Origin: Pogostemon cablin
Taxonomy: Eukaryota > Streptophyta > Magnoliopsida > Lamiales > Lamiaceae
Assembly (NCBI GenBank): GCA_023678885.1
Contig: CM042955.1
Location: 33,140,088-33,204,087, forward strand
Length of the DNA: 64,000 bases
Direction of reading: 5' to 3'
A program made the translations under genes and the position numbers. Positions 43,711 to 54,860 of the stretch are shown here, in pieces; position 1 is the first letter of the stretch, and each line of letters opens with the position of its first letter. Below the pieces are notes generated by a model that was not told where the DNA came from, did not search any database, and worked only from the letters and a program-made list of their open reading frames with translations.

Positions 43711-44915
43711 TCTTGGGTGAGACCGTCTCACGAATCCTAATTCGTGAGACGGGTTATGCATTAACCGAATAAATATATTTTAAATTAAATTAAAAATAAT
43801 TTAAACAAAAAAGAGGGCCCTGTTATTAGGGTGAATTAATAGTGCCTAATCAACTAATCAAATTTTGCGGCCATTTTGCATCGCTCAAATTAAAATTTTA
43901 TTTAATTTTTTTTCCTGTGAGATCAAGTAATCATATTTTAATAATAAAATATTATTAATTATTTTTTTAATTATTATTATTAATTAAATAGTTTAATTTT
44001 TTTGTTGTCACTTTATTTTAATTAGGTATCATTTTATCTTAAAAATGTTATCACTTTTTATTCTTCCTACGAGTTGTTTATTAATTAATTTAATTGAACA
44101 ATTATCACTTTTCCTTTATCATGTATCATTTTTTTACTAAAAATATATCATTTTTTATTAATTTTTGATGAATTGTTCGTGAAATAATTTAATTAGACGG
44201 ATATCACTTTTCTTTGATTAAGATAATTTTTTATTTAAAATATTATCACATTTTATCCATTTTATAAATTATTTATGAAGTAAACTTACGTAATTAGTTA
44301 TCATTTTTTATTAAATATGTTATCACTTTTATTTTAAAATGTTATCACTTTTTATTTATACTATAAATTGTTTATAAATAGATTATCACTTTTCATAAAT
44401 TGAGTATCACTTTTTATAAATTTATAATATTTTTTAAATTAAAAAAATAAATTAAACGAATAAAAAAATTAATTTTATTATATTAGTAAATACTCTCTCC
44501 GTCCACTGTCAGTCTATCCATTTTACCATTTTGGGTCATCCATCCTTAATAGTATATCCCTTTTCCTTTTTCAACTATGAGACCCACACCCTCCACTAAT
44601 ACAAATAAAATATGGGATCCACACTTTCTACTAATACAACTACCAACTACACAAAAAATAATAATACTCATTAATCCACATGTATAAAGCAAATTCATAC
44701 ATTGAGGATGGACGGAGGAAGTAATAAAAATATAAATTGTATAAGAAAAATATATGTAAAAAATTAAATGCAAGACTTAATTAATTTTATTTATTATTAA
44801 TTTCTCAATTTTTTTAATTTGCTAGTAATCAAACAAAGCCCTTAAAAATAACTTAATTGGGTTCATGGATAATCCGTCTCACGAATTAAGATCCGTGAGA
44901 CGATCTCACCCAATC
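43711..44915. mobile_element. Fold-back TIR element, hosting one MITE
   Basis: Left TIR TTGGGTGAGACCGTCTCACG-AATCCTAATTCGTGAGACGG and its inverted partner at 44871-44915 match over about 45 bases, and each TIR is a hairpin by itself. The interior has at least eight irregular TTATCACTTTT or ATCACTTTT units. The MITE at 44491 sits inside. Confidence 0.75.
44491..44723. mobile_element. Stowaway-like MITE
   Basis: TACTCTCTCCGTCCACTGTC and GGATGGACGGAGGAAGTA ends. Shares the CTACTAATACAACTACCAACT body with several other copies. Confidence 0.8.
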
Positions 44916-45171
44916 TTTGCCTTGTATAGTACTCTCTTTTCACTAATATTTATTTGAAATAATTTAATTTAATAAAAATAATTAAATTGCAATTCATTTT
45001 ATTAATGAAAATTAAAATAAGTACTATTAATATGGGTATCATTTTAAAGATAGTGAAAAGGGAATAAGTAGAAACGATTATAATTTTATAAATCAATCTA
45101 ATGTGAATCGAGTTTACGATGTAAATATTGTAGTTCCTCTTTAATTTAAATCCTTAACCATACATAAGATA

Positions 45172-45429
45172 TACTCCTTCCGTCTCCTTTCAGGTGGCAC
45201 ACTTTCCATTTTAGGTTGTCCCACAAAAGTTTACACATTCTAAAAAAAGTAAAAAATAAAAAACAATCACCCTTCCCCATACACTTTATTTACAAAAAAA
45301 ATAATCTCTACCTAACATACTTTATCATTTATTTATTACATAAAAATACCATTATACCCCTAAAAACTATCACTTTCTTAATCTCCATGTCGGAAAGGAG
45401 ACGCAAACTTTTCCGGAATGGAAGGAGTA
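45172..45429. mobile_element. Stowaway-like MITE
   Basis: TACTCCTTCCGTCTCCTTTC and GGAATGGAAGGAGTA ends with a GAAAGGAGACG inner arm. Interior CATACTTTATCATTTATTT resembles 43015-43291. Confidence 0.75.
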
Positions 45430-45489
45430 ATAGAATTGAAAGAAGACCACGCGATTTTAAGATTGTTGTTACCAAGTCTGCTGTCTTCT

Positions 45490-45800
45490 ACCACTGGAGG
45501 TATAAAATCCAGCTTGAGAGAATAAAATGTGATAGAGGGAGAGAAGGTAAATTTAAGATGGTTTTAATTGTGGTGTGAGAAAACACATTAATGATTATGT
45601 CAGTTAATAAAGGCTTGGCCCTTCGACCTTGACCCTTTTGGCCTTTGGCTGCAGACTTCCATTTCCAAAGCTGGATAATGTACAGACCTCACCTCCCATA
45701 TTATATTCATTGAAAATATATTTTTCACTAATTAAATTTTACTTTTTTATTTTTGTTTTTTAGTTATTTAAATAATGAGATTTTACTCTTTTAATTAAAA
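45490..45800 (+). repeat. Dispersed segment, duplicate of 21885-22690 without MITE insertions
   Basis: See the 21885-22690 entry. This copy gives the near-empty site for the MITEs there. Unknown origin. Adjacent to the Helitron end. Confidence 0.7.
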
Positions 45801-46117
45801 TATTTTTATTCCCTTCCACGATTTATTTTATATATACTTTTTATTTTTACTAGCTTTTGAACCCGTGCGATGCACGGGATAAAGGTAAAAACTACAAAAT
45901 TTTGATTTAAAATTAGTTTATGCATATGGATTATATTAAATAGTGACGTTGATAATTGTGATGTTGATAATTGTTTAATTATAATTGTAAATAAGGTGTC
46001 AATTTAATGTAATCTCATAATTATGATGAATGGATAAGATTCAATAATGTGATGAATGGATGAGATTAAAAATGGATTAGTAATCAAAATCAAATGTGTA
46101 AATTAAAAATTGGTTCA

Positions 46118-46264
46118 CTAAACCCTAAACCCTTAAACCCTAAAACCCTAAACCCTTAAACCCTAAAACCCTAAACCCATAAACCCTAAACCCTTAAACC
46201 CTAAAACCCTAAACCCTAAACCCTAAACCTTTAAACCCTAAAACTCTAAACTCATAAACCCTAT
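46118..46264. repeat. Telomere-like array 1 (CCCTAAA variants)
   Basis: Imperfect runs of AACCCTA, CCCTAAA, CCCTTAAA and CCCTAAAA, preceded by TTGGTTCACTAAACCC and followed by CATAAACCCTATGTATAATC. Confidence 0.9.
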
Positions 46265-46579
46265 GTATAATCTATAATATAAAAAAACATTATATTAAAA
46301 AGATTATATACTTAATTATTTTAATAACTTAAATTATATCATAAATAAAAAAAACTACTAAATTTTGATTTAAAATTAGTTTATGCATATGGATTATATT
46401 AAGTACTGACGTTGATAATTGTGATGTTGATAATTGTTTAATTATAATTGTATATAAGGTGTCAAATTAATCTAATCTCATAATTGTGATGAATTGATAA
46501 GATTCAATAATGTGATGAATGGATGAGATTAAAAATGGATTAGTAATCAAAATCAAAGGTGTAAATTAAAAATTGGTTC

Positions 46580-46710
46580 ACTAAACCCTAAACCCTAAAA
46601 CCCTAAAACCCTAAACCCTAAAACCCTAAACCCTAAACCCATAAACCCTAAACCCTTAAACCCTAAAACCCTAAACCCTAAACCCTAAAACCCTAAACTC
46701 ATAAACCCTA
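46580..46710. repeat. Telomere-like array 2
   Basis: Same flanks as array 1 (TTGGTTCACTAAACCC ... CTCATAAACCCTATG), fewer variant units. Confidence 0.9.
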
Positions 46711-46986
46711 TGTATAATCTATAATATAAAAAAACATTATATTAAAAAGATTATATACTTAATTATTTTAATAACTTAAATTATATATCATATTTTATTA
46801 AAAAGATTATATACTTAATTATTTTAATAACTTAACTTATATATCATAAATAAAAAAACTACTAAATTTTTATTTAAAATTAATTTATGCATATGGATTA
46901 TATTAAGTAGTGACGTTGATAATTGTGATGTTGATAATTGTTTAATTATAATTGTAAATAAGATGTCAAATTAATCTAATCTCATA

Positions 46987-47112
46987 ACCTTAAATCCTAA
47001 AACCCTAAACCCTAAAACCTTAAAACCCTAAACCCTAAAACCCTAAACACTAAACCCTTAAACCCTAAAACCCTAAACCCTAAACCCTAAAATCATAAAC
47101 TCATAAATCCTA
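46987..47112. repeat. Telomere-like array 3
   Basis: Different left flank (CTCATAACCTTAAATCC). Right flank ATAAATCCTATGTATAACTA. Equivalent to array 5. Confidence 0.88.
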
Positions 47113-47672
47113 TGTATAACTACCCGTACTCGTTCTTTTTAAGGTTTTGGTAAATCAGATATTCGAAAATATCTGTCATGTGATCACCCTAATGTTTATT
47201 TAGTCAAATTCGTACCCACTTTGTTAAAAAAATTATGATACTCATACTCATACAAAACTCGTTTATCATTACCCGTTGATTATACATACTAATTTAAAAT
47301 TATTAAGATGTTATGACGAATAATATTAATTCAAAATTATTATTAATGAAGAAAATAATTTAATAATGAATTAATTGTTACGTACTCGTATCCATTTAAA
47401 TATAAACTACACATTTAAGTACCCGTTTCATTAAAAATATATATTATGATTCTCCCTGTCTCTAATCTGTTTATCATTACCCGTTGATTACACATACCCA
47501 TTTAAAATTATTAAGATGTTAGGATCAATAATATTAATTCAAAATTATTAATAATGAAGAAAATCTAATCTCATAATTGTGATGAATTGATAAGATTCAA
47601 TAATGTGGTAAATGGATGAGATTAAAAATGGATTAGTAATCAAAATCAAATGTGTAAATTAAAAAATTGGTT

Positions 47673-47788
47673 CACTAAACCCTAAACCCTAAACCCTAAA
47701 ACCCTAAACCCTAAACCCATAAACCCTAAACCCTTAAACCCTAAAACCCTAAACCCTAAACCCTAAAACCCTAAACTTATAAACCCTA
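47673..47788. repeat. Telomere-like array 4
   Basis: Equivalent to array 2, about 1.09 kb downstream, with the same flanks. Confidence 0.9.
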
Positions 47789-48064
47789 TGTATAATCTAT
47801 AATATAAAAAAACATTATATTAAAAAGATTATATACTTAATTATTCTAATAACTTAAATTATATATCATATTATATTAAAAAGATTATATACTTAATTAT
47901 TTTAATAACCTAAATTATATATCATAAATAAAAAAACTACTAAATTTTTATTTAAAATTAGTTTATGCATATGGATTATATTAAGTAGTGACGTTGATAA
48001 TTGTGATGTTGATAATTGTTTAATTATAATTGTAAATAAGGTGTCAAATTAATCTAATCTCATA

Positions 48065-48177
48065 ACCTTAAATCCTAAAACCCTAAAACCTTAAAACCCT
48101 AAACCCTAAAACCCTAAACCCTAAACCCTTAAACCCTAAAACCCTAAACCCTATAACCCTAAACTCATAAATCCTAT
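48065..48177. repeat. Telomere-like array 5
   Basis: Equivalent to array 3, about 1.08 kb downstream. Arrays 2-3 and 4-5 with their spacers form one tandem duplication of about 1.08 kb. Confidence 0.9.
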
Positions 48178-49163
48178 GTATAACTACCCGTACTCGTTTT
48201 TTTTAAGGTTTTGGTAAATCAGATATTTGAAAATATCTGTCATGTGATCACCCTAATGTTTATTTAGTCATATTCGTACCCACTTTGTTAAAAAAATTAT
48301 GATACTCATACTCATACAAAACTCGTTTATCATTACCCGTTGATTATACATACCAATTTAAAATTATTAAGATGTTAGGACGAATAATATTAATTCAAAA
48401 TTATTATTAATGAAGAAAATAATTTAATAATGAATTAATTGTTACGTACTCGTATCCATTTAAATATAAACTACACATTTAAGTACTCGTTTCATTAAAA
48501 ATATATATTATGATTCTCCCTGTCTCTAATCCGTTTATCATTACCCGTTAATTACACATACCCATTTAAAATTATTAAGATGTTAGGATCAATAATATTA
48601 ATTCAAAATTATTAATAATGAAGAAAATAATTTAATCATGAATCCATTTAAATATAAATTACTCCATTTAAAATTATTAAGATGTTAGGACCAATAATAT
48701 TAATTTAAAATTATTAATAATGAATAAAATAATTTAATAATAAATTAATTGTTGAAACTACATTATAAGTTATAATTATTAATTAATTAATTATATAACA
48801 TAACATATTTGAAATACCTGTAGTCGTAATTATTAAATAATTTAATAATGAATTAATTGTTAAAACTATATTATGGATTTTGTTAAAATATAAAAATTAG
48901 TGAAATATGATATTATTATTTCAAAAATTAAATAAGGATTTTAAATAAGGTATCATTATTAATGTATCATTTTAAATAAGGTATCATTATTATGACAAAA
49001 AAATGAATGTTCAAGATCTAATCTTATAAGTGTGATGAATGGATGAGATTCAGTAATGTGATGAACGGATGATATTAAAAAAGAATTAGTAATTAAAATC
49101 AAAGGTGTAAATTAAAAATTGGTTCAATTTTGACTTTTCACTTTGCTATTATATTAATAGAGA

Positions 49164-49922
49164 TTTGTCTCATAACTTATGCATACTCTTACAAGTATTA
49201 ATTATAATTATGTTCTTACAATGGCATAATTCTACAAAATTACCACATATTTCTCATACTTAATTCAACAACAATTTTATATATTTTTTCACTATTAAAT
49301 TGTCAAAAATAATATCCCTCATTCTCCTTACTTTATACACTTAAAATATAATTATTTTAAACTCCACACACAACGTAAATTGGTGAAGATGGAAGAAGTA
49401 ATACTTATAATAATAAATTAATAATTAAAATATATCTAAATGGGTTGGTCTCTTACACATAAGAGTATAAAAATGTTAAAGGATATTACATTTTATTTTA
49501 AAGATATTTATTTGATTAATAAGACTATTATTTTTCAATTACAGACTATAATTAATTAAACTTCATTAAAGTATGTTAATGTTTGACCAAGGTTTTTTTA
49601 ATCCGGAAAATTATAGGTATTAATTTTTATACTAAATTTATTATATATATAAATTGAATAAAAGAAAGGGATTAAAGAAAAGAGAGAGAAAATTTACCAC
49701 AAAAGAGTCAGCGAAGAATTAAACGTGTTAATTTTGAAAAAAAATAATTAAATATTTTAGAGAATGAGGGTCTTAAAATAGCAAATAATTTTTTTTACTT
49801 TATTTTTCTTTTTAGGATGAGGTCACATTTAATTCATTAAAATAGTAAAAGGTGTTCGGATAAAATAAATAAATAAATTAATTAATTAATTAGATAGGTG
49901 TTTATATGACCAAAAAAAGTAA
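49164..49922. other. AT-rich intergenic DNA
   Basis: A decayed MITE may lie at about 49316-49402 (CTCATTCTCCTTACTTTA ... GATGGAAGAAGTA). Otherwise no coding signal or defined repeat. Confidence 0.5.
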
Positions 49923-50203
49923 GGGGGTGTTTGGTTTGTGATATGGAATGTGAATAAGAATTGGAATGAAAGTATTGTGGAATGAGAATGGATATGTTTA
50001 GTATAAGTGGAGTGTTTGGTTTGATATTTGAAATAAGAGAAAAAGAGGAATGATATGCATAAAAGCCAAAATCCTATGAAATGGCTGATTCCACCATTCT
50101 TGGGAATCAATTTACTGTAGATGAAATGACAGTATCTTAATAAACACCCACTATCTACTTTAATTCACATCCCACCAGCCAAAACCTCCCACCAAACGCG
50201 CCC
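49923..50203. mobile_element. Tourist-like MITE (PIF/Harbinger)
   Basis: Ends GGGGGTGTTTGGTTTG and CCACCAAACGCGCCC are imperfect inverted repeats. The 3-bp duplication TAA is at 49920-49922 and 50204-50206. An open minus-strand frame through it is low-complexity. Confidence 0.8.
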
Positions 50204-50328
50204 TAAGAATTTCAAAAACCTCTATCCTAATTTTAAAATAACAAAGTGCCTAATTAATCTAAATTATAAAAGAAAATGATTTTTTCTATGAACATGAAAG
50301 TTTAAGGGGCTAATCTAGTTTTAAGAGA

Positions 50329-50557
50329 TACTCCCTAAATCACATTCAAAGTGGGTATTTTTTCCATTTTGGTCGTCTCACTCAAATGATTCTTTTTCAT
50401 TTTTTATATATATGGAACCTACACTCCCCTCTAATACAATTAAAATATGGGGCTCAAACTCTCACTAATACAACTACCCACTACACATTAAATAATAATA
50501 TTCCTTAATCTACGTGCAAAAAACAAAAGTACCTCATACGCCGGGATGGAGGGAGTA
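50329..50557. mobile_element. Stowaway-like MITE
   Basis: TACTCCCTAAATCAC and GGGATGGAGGGAGTA ends with the standard CTAATACAACTACCCACTAC-ACATTAAA body. Confidence 0.75.
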
Positions 50558-50639
50558 TAAGATAAAAGGGTTTATCCGAGTTTTACCCAACCTTAAACCA
50601 TAGAGAAAGACCAGAGGCTGATTTCTAAATGAAGATAGT

Positions 50640-51249
50640 CTAGTGTCTGCTCAGTGCTTATATTAAGGCGCTGCTTTCGTGTAAGCAAAGGCCAAAGAGC
50701 AATCGTCACCTAAATGGAAATTCGATGTGATATCTCTTGCAAAATGGATCAGGTGGTAATCAATTTGGATGCAAATATCACTACCCAAATGTACATTGGA
50801 CATTGATCCCTGTAAATATAGAAGATGCAGTGGGATGAATACAATGCATTTTGTACAAATTGAGACATACAACATAGGATTAATTCCTCTTCAGCCACCA
50901 AAAGTACTTTATACAAGAGAGAGAGAGATTATGGTCATTAACAAAGAGCATATTAGCATCTCATCAGTACAATACAAAGTAGTTTGAAGCAAGCAAGCAT
51001 CAACATTAAGACATCCTAATACATACATATACTAGACTGATGACATACAGATCACACATCATCATCAATCTATAGAGACTAAAACTAGATCACTGTTTGA
51101 AGCAAGCAAAGAAACATTAAGGCATCCTAACACACACATACATACAAAATTGATGACAAACAGAACAACTCACACATCATCATCATCTATAGATATTATA
51201 ACTGGCTGAGAAGCAGCTTCTTTTGATGCTTGATTTTGCTGTCCACTCC
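50640..51249 (-). other. 3' region of MULE copy 2
   Basis: Minus-strand counterpart of 40191-40520, with the same duplicated GATGATGTGTG ... TTGCTTCAAA module at about 51000-51095 and 51096-51185. Conservation of the module in both copies means it pre-dates their separation. Confidence 0.65.
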
Positions 51250-52659
51250 CTAAATTAATCTCAATATTCGCATTGCAACCTTTGCTTTTTCTTCCAGGAT
51301 TTCTTCTCGCAAAGCTGGATTATGGCACAACTCGAATGACGGTTCATCCCAACAGATTTCAGCTGGCAACGCCATAAACTTGCCACTATAAGTCTCAATG
51401 TAGGTGCGTATATCGTAAAACAAATTCATGAAGCTGGCCGGATCAACTCCAAGATCATGGCACGTCAGTATTGCGTGGGAACAAGGGATGTCGTTTTGCT
51501 TCCAGAATCCGCACGTACAGTCTCTGCGTTTCAACTTCACGACGTATTCAGTCCATGCCATTGTTTGTGGTATAAATTCTCTTACCAAGCTTGTCTGCTC
51601 AATGTACACTTGTTGTTCATAGATCCTGCAGGCTACATCCGGCCACGGTTGGTTCCTCTGTTTCATTACACAAGCCTTCGCCAGTTGTTCATAAAAGTAC
51701 TTGTTACATCGATCAAAAGTGAGTTGCACAAATTTAAAGATTGGGAAATGTTGTACATCTTTAAGTACTCCACTCATGTACTCTGGCAGCTTCGTTGTTA
51801 ATACCCCACATCGCCATCCTCCATCGTGTGCATTTTCACTCAAGGCCTTTATTTGTCCCATCAACTCCTCAAACACTGCGATCTCATTAGTTGATCCTGC
51901 TGTCCAACACAAGTATTTTAACTGCAGATTATTCTCCATTTTGCTATTGAAGTCAGAGCAAACATACCTCAAACACAAGCGATGAACTCCGCGAGAGGGT
52001 TGGAAATCAGACACGTGTTTAACTGCTTGCAACAAACCTTCATTCGTACTTGAGATTAGACACATCCCAACAACCCCACGAACAACATGTTTAGATAACA
52101 TATCTAGAAACCACCTCCAAGAATCATAGGTTTCTTCATCCACCAATGCAAAAGCCAAAGGCATGATATCTTGATTTGAATCAATTGAAATAGCAGTCAA
52201 GATCCTATGTTTATACTTAGTAAAAAGGTGGATTGCATCAACACAAACTACACGTCGACAGTATTGGAACCCATCAATGCATGCCTTGAATGCCCAAAAC
52301 ATGTATTTCAACATATTAACCCCACAACTTAGGCTGATCGTATGATACCACTCTACAACTGATCCTGGATTCCATTTCTCTATAGCTCCCATCAATTTTG
52401 GCAGCTTCTTCACCGATCTCGGCCATGTCTCGTGGACCGCACTTCTAGAGCTCATCACTGTCTTATGCGCACGTTTCACACCACCAACATTGCTTTGGGG
52501 AACGGTCGGGATAGGATTGGTCTGCATCTCCTTCTTCTCCACAAGAACATGTATGTTTCGATTCTCTGCATCCGCCGAAAAGAAAAACCACAAATCATCA
52601 TTATTGATGGGAATCAGCTGGAATTTATTGTTTTCAAACATCAGAGCAGATATTTTCAA
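51250..52659 (-). CDS. MULE transposase-derived protein, copy 2 (5'-truncated, catalytically altered)
   Basis: A 469-codon open frame begins MKISALMFEN. The homology to copy 1 starts some ten codons earlier, so the original N-terminus is missing. In order: IPINNDDLWFFFSADAENRN (end of the N-terminal module), HETWPRSVKKLPKLMGAI and NPGSVVEW, VVCVDAIHLF with the first catalytic Asp (about residue 141), IMPLAFALVDEETYDSWRWF (170-189), CLISSTNEGLLQAV (200-213) where the second catalytic Asp of the usual SDR motif should be, GVHRLCLRYVCSDF, and a SWIM zinc finger CTCGFWKQNDIPCSH. A DNA-binding zinc-finger domain is absent. At the C-terminus a frame change loses the Gln/Asp-rich tail seen in another frame downstream. 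Likely an immobile relic, although the long open frame allows a host-adopted role. Confidence 0.75.
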   Translation of the reverse strand: MKISALMFENNKFQLIPINNDDLWFFFSADAENRNIHVLVEKKEMQTNPIPTVPQSNVGGVKRAHKTVMSSRSAVHETWPRSVKKLPKLMGAIEKWNPGSVVEWYHTISLSCGVNMLKYMFWAFKACIDGFQYCRRVVCVDAIHLFTKYKHRILTAISIDSNQDIMPLAFALVDEETYDSWRWFLDMLSKHVVRGVVGMCLISSTNEGLLQAVKHVSDFQPSRGVHRLCLRYVCSDFNSKMENNLQLKYLCWTAGSTNEIAVFEELMGQIKALSENAHDGGWRCGVLTTKLPEYMSGVLKDVQHFPIFKFVQLTFDRCNKYFYEQLAKACVMKQRNQPWPDVACRIYEQQVYIEQTSLVREFIPQTMAWTEYVVKLKRRDCTCGFWKQNDIPCSHAILTCHDLGVDPASFMNLFYDIRTYIETYSGKFMALPAEICWDEPSFELCHNPALREEILEEKAKVAMRILRLI

Positions 52660-52711
52660 TGTGAACTGTTTGCGGTCAATCCCTGTATTTATTAAGTTTA
52701 TAATACTGTAA

Positions 52712-52913
52712 TATCTCCTTCCGCTTTTGAGGTGTTCATTTTACTATTTTTGGTCGTTCGTTCAAAGGTATCAATTTCATATTTAGTAAAAAAGTACACA
52801 ATATGATTTATCATTTCTCTCTAATAAAATTACCCATTTTACATATAATAATAATACTCCTTAATACACGTGCAAAAAATAAACGAACACCTTATAATCG
52901 GACGCGGAATAAT
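52712..52913. mobile_element. Stowaway-like MITE, degenerate ends
   Basis: TATCTCCTTCCGC and CGGACGCGGAATAAT ends. Interior TAGTAAAAAAGTACACAATATG is shared with 62262-62468. Confidence 0.65.
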
Positions 52914-53046
52914 TAATAGTGAAAATATGTTAGTGGTATGGGATCATTCTTTCCATTTTGTATGTCATATTCTATTCTTCAATTGAATTGTATGATATGT
53001 ATTAATCTTGCTTTCTAGACTAACGTTATATGTCCCAAAAATTTAT

Positions 53047-53155
53047 TAATCATTTTGCGATTATCATTTTCATGTTATTTAAGAAAAATTGTACTTTACA
53101 AATCATTTTTCGATTATCATTTTCATGTTATTTAAGAAAAAAATATTTTTTTATC
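53047..53155. repeat. 54-bp tandem duplication
   Basis: AATCATTTT-CGATTATCATTTT followed by CATGTTATTTAAGAAAAA occurs at about 53047 and 53101. Confidence 0.75.
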
Positions 53156-53288
53156 AAATTTGTTGACTTTAGAGGATAAAATAGTATTTTTAGGTAATAA
53201 AAAAATAAAGCAATGGTATGTGTATAAAAAAGAAGTGATAAATTTGAAATTAAAGAAACTTTTGAAATTGTTGGATAAAGTTATTCAA

Positions 53289-53534
53289 TACTATCTCCGT
53301 CCAGTGCAAAGGTAACCGTTTGCTGTTTGCACATGGATAATTCTAAGGTCTTTATTTGCTTTTTTGCACGTGGATTAAGGAGTATTATTATTATAGGTAA
53401 AGTGGGTAGTTGTATTAGAGGGAAGTGGTGGGTCATATTGTGTACTTTCTTTACTAAATTAGAGAAAATTGATACCTTTGAAGCGGACGCCAGGAATAGT
53501 GAAATGGTTACCTTTGCAGCGGACGGAGGGAGTA
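53289..53534. mobile_element. Stowaway-like MITE
   Basis: TACTATCTCCGTCCAGTGCA and GCAGCGGACGGAGGGAGTA ends, with inner AAAGGTAACCGTTT pairing with AAATGGTTACCTTT. Short open frames on both strands reflect the inverted symmetry. Confidence 0.85.
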
Positions 53535-53561
53535 GTATATAATGTAAGTATTTTTTAATAT

Positions 53562-53788
53562 TCACTCTCTCCGTCCCCTTCAAATATGATCTTTTTTCTA
53601 TTTTGGTGTCTCACCCAAAGAGTTACATTTACTTTTTTACACACATGAGATCCCCACACACACCCACTAATACAATTAAAATATGGGCCCACACTCCCAC
53701 TGTTACAATTACTCACTATACATTAAATAATAATATTCCTTAATCCACAAGTAAAAAGTAAAAGACTATCTTTTGTGGAATCGGAGTA
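53562..53788. mobile_element. Stowaway-like MITE
   Basis: CACTCTCTCCGTCCCCTTC and GTGGAATCGGAGTATA ends, with the usual CACTAATACAATTAAAATAT body. Confidence 0.75.
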
Positions 53789-54499
53789 TATAGTTTTATT
53801 ATATTCAGTTTTCATTAAAAAAACTAACTGAAAATTCGCTTACAAAATTTACATTCTTACTTATTAGTGTACATATTTTTATTCACAAATGTATAAATTT
53901 CTAAAAATGAGCATAGCGGATACACCCAGAGTAATTTATAAATAAAAAGTAAAACAATATTCCAACTAAAAAAACGTTGAAGTTAACGGAGGTAATCAAC
54001 AATTTTAATAGAAACACAACAGTATTTAAATTAAATACCTCAATATTCAAAATAAGACCTGTCTAATTAGTTTACTTCAATGACCACCTTAAACCACCAT
54101 AAACCGACTAAAATCCTATCCCACCTTCCAAAGATAAACCGGCTAAAATCCTACCGCACCATCCAAATACAAATTACCTCTAAAGCAAGCACAAATGTAA
54201 ATCGATCAGTGCACTTCTAATTACTTATATAGAAATAAAATTAATAATTATATGTTTGCCAAGTTTGCACAAATAAGGGAGTATTTAAGAGTACATTTGT
54301 AAGTAGGCAAAAATAAAATTAATAATTATTAAAAAATAAATAAACCTTATGCAGTACATGACCTCATGCAGTATCAGATGTGTCAAAATATAATGTTTGC
54401 CAAATTTATTATTTTCTACCTGTGTTTTGGAACAACCTTTTGTGCTGCCTTAAACGGTGCCGGGAGGTAATAGATTAACGCCTTAAACCGGAGGTAATA
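53789..54499. other. AT-rich intergenic DNA
   Basis: No coding signal. CCACC-TAAACC-ACC phrases at 54072-54160 (AAACCGGCTAAAATCCTACC) are locally duplicated. Confidence 0.5.
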
Positions 54500-54860
54500 G
54501 ATTAAAAGAAAAAAGGAGAGAAAACTCGAAGTTATTCTAAATATTGTTTACCAAAAGTATTTGAACTACTGTCTGTCGATGTTTAAAATGACATAATAAA
54601 TTGAGAAAGAAAAGAGAAAAGGAAGAGGAAATTGAAATAATAGATTGAGAAGGAAAAGATCTGAACAGCCGTCGATGTTTAAGACTCTGGAGATAATAGA
54701 TTGAGAGAAAGGTAGAGGAAACTAAAACTTGTGGCTTGACTTTGATCCTTAGCGTGGTTTGGGAACTAGCGAATTCTTTTTTTTGATAATAGGTCCCAAC
54801 GCTTTCGGCTACTGTAAAGTGTAATCATTTCCGATGTTTGAAATATACTGAATATAAAAT
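54500..54860 (-). other. Leader-like region of MULE copy 2
   Basis: On the minus strand TCTCAATCTATTATCT occurs repeatedly with GTCTTAAACATCGACGGC and CATTTTAAACATCGAC, resembling the CGATCGACGTTTAG-AATCTATTATCT units of the leader at 25132-25480. Confidence 0.5.

Larger units (their letters stand above)
45850..49163 (-). mobile_element. Non-autonomous Helitron with telomere-like arrays
   Basis: On the minus strand the element starts TCTCTATTAATATAATAG (49163 downward) and ends in a hairpin CCCGTGCATCGCACGGG followed 9 bases later by CTAG (45853-45850). These are the Helitron 5' TC end, 3' subterminal stem-loop and CTRR end. The flanks are the expected A (45849) and T (49164) with no target duplication. 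It has no Rep-helicase gene. The interior is built of duplicated blocks of AT-rich sequence and five arrays of CCCTAAA-like repeats. Confidence 0.85.
50600..54860 (-). mobile_element. Decayed MULE, copy 2, inverted relative to copy 1
   Basis: Contains a 3' region (50640-51249), an open transposase frame (51250-52659), then MITEs, and leader-like sequence at 54500-54860 whose reverse complement repeats CAATCTATTATCT as in the leader at 25132-25480. The first coding exon present in copy 1 is missing. Terminal repeats were not found, so the borders are estimates. Confidence 0.6.

Noticed and set aside
45216..45578. 120-codon open frame crossing a MITE and the duplicated segment
   Set aside because: It starts in the MITE at 45172-45429 and has low-complexity composition with no motif.
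46118..48177. A chromosome end or recent telomere fusion
   Set aside because: The CCCTAAA arrays are short, degenerate and repeated inside an element with Helitron ends. Other DNA continues on both sides.
46118..48177. A CRISPR array
   Set aside because: Repeats are contiguous telomere-like heptamers without unique spacers, in a plant nuclear context.
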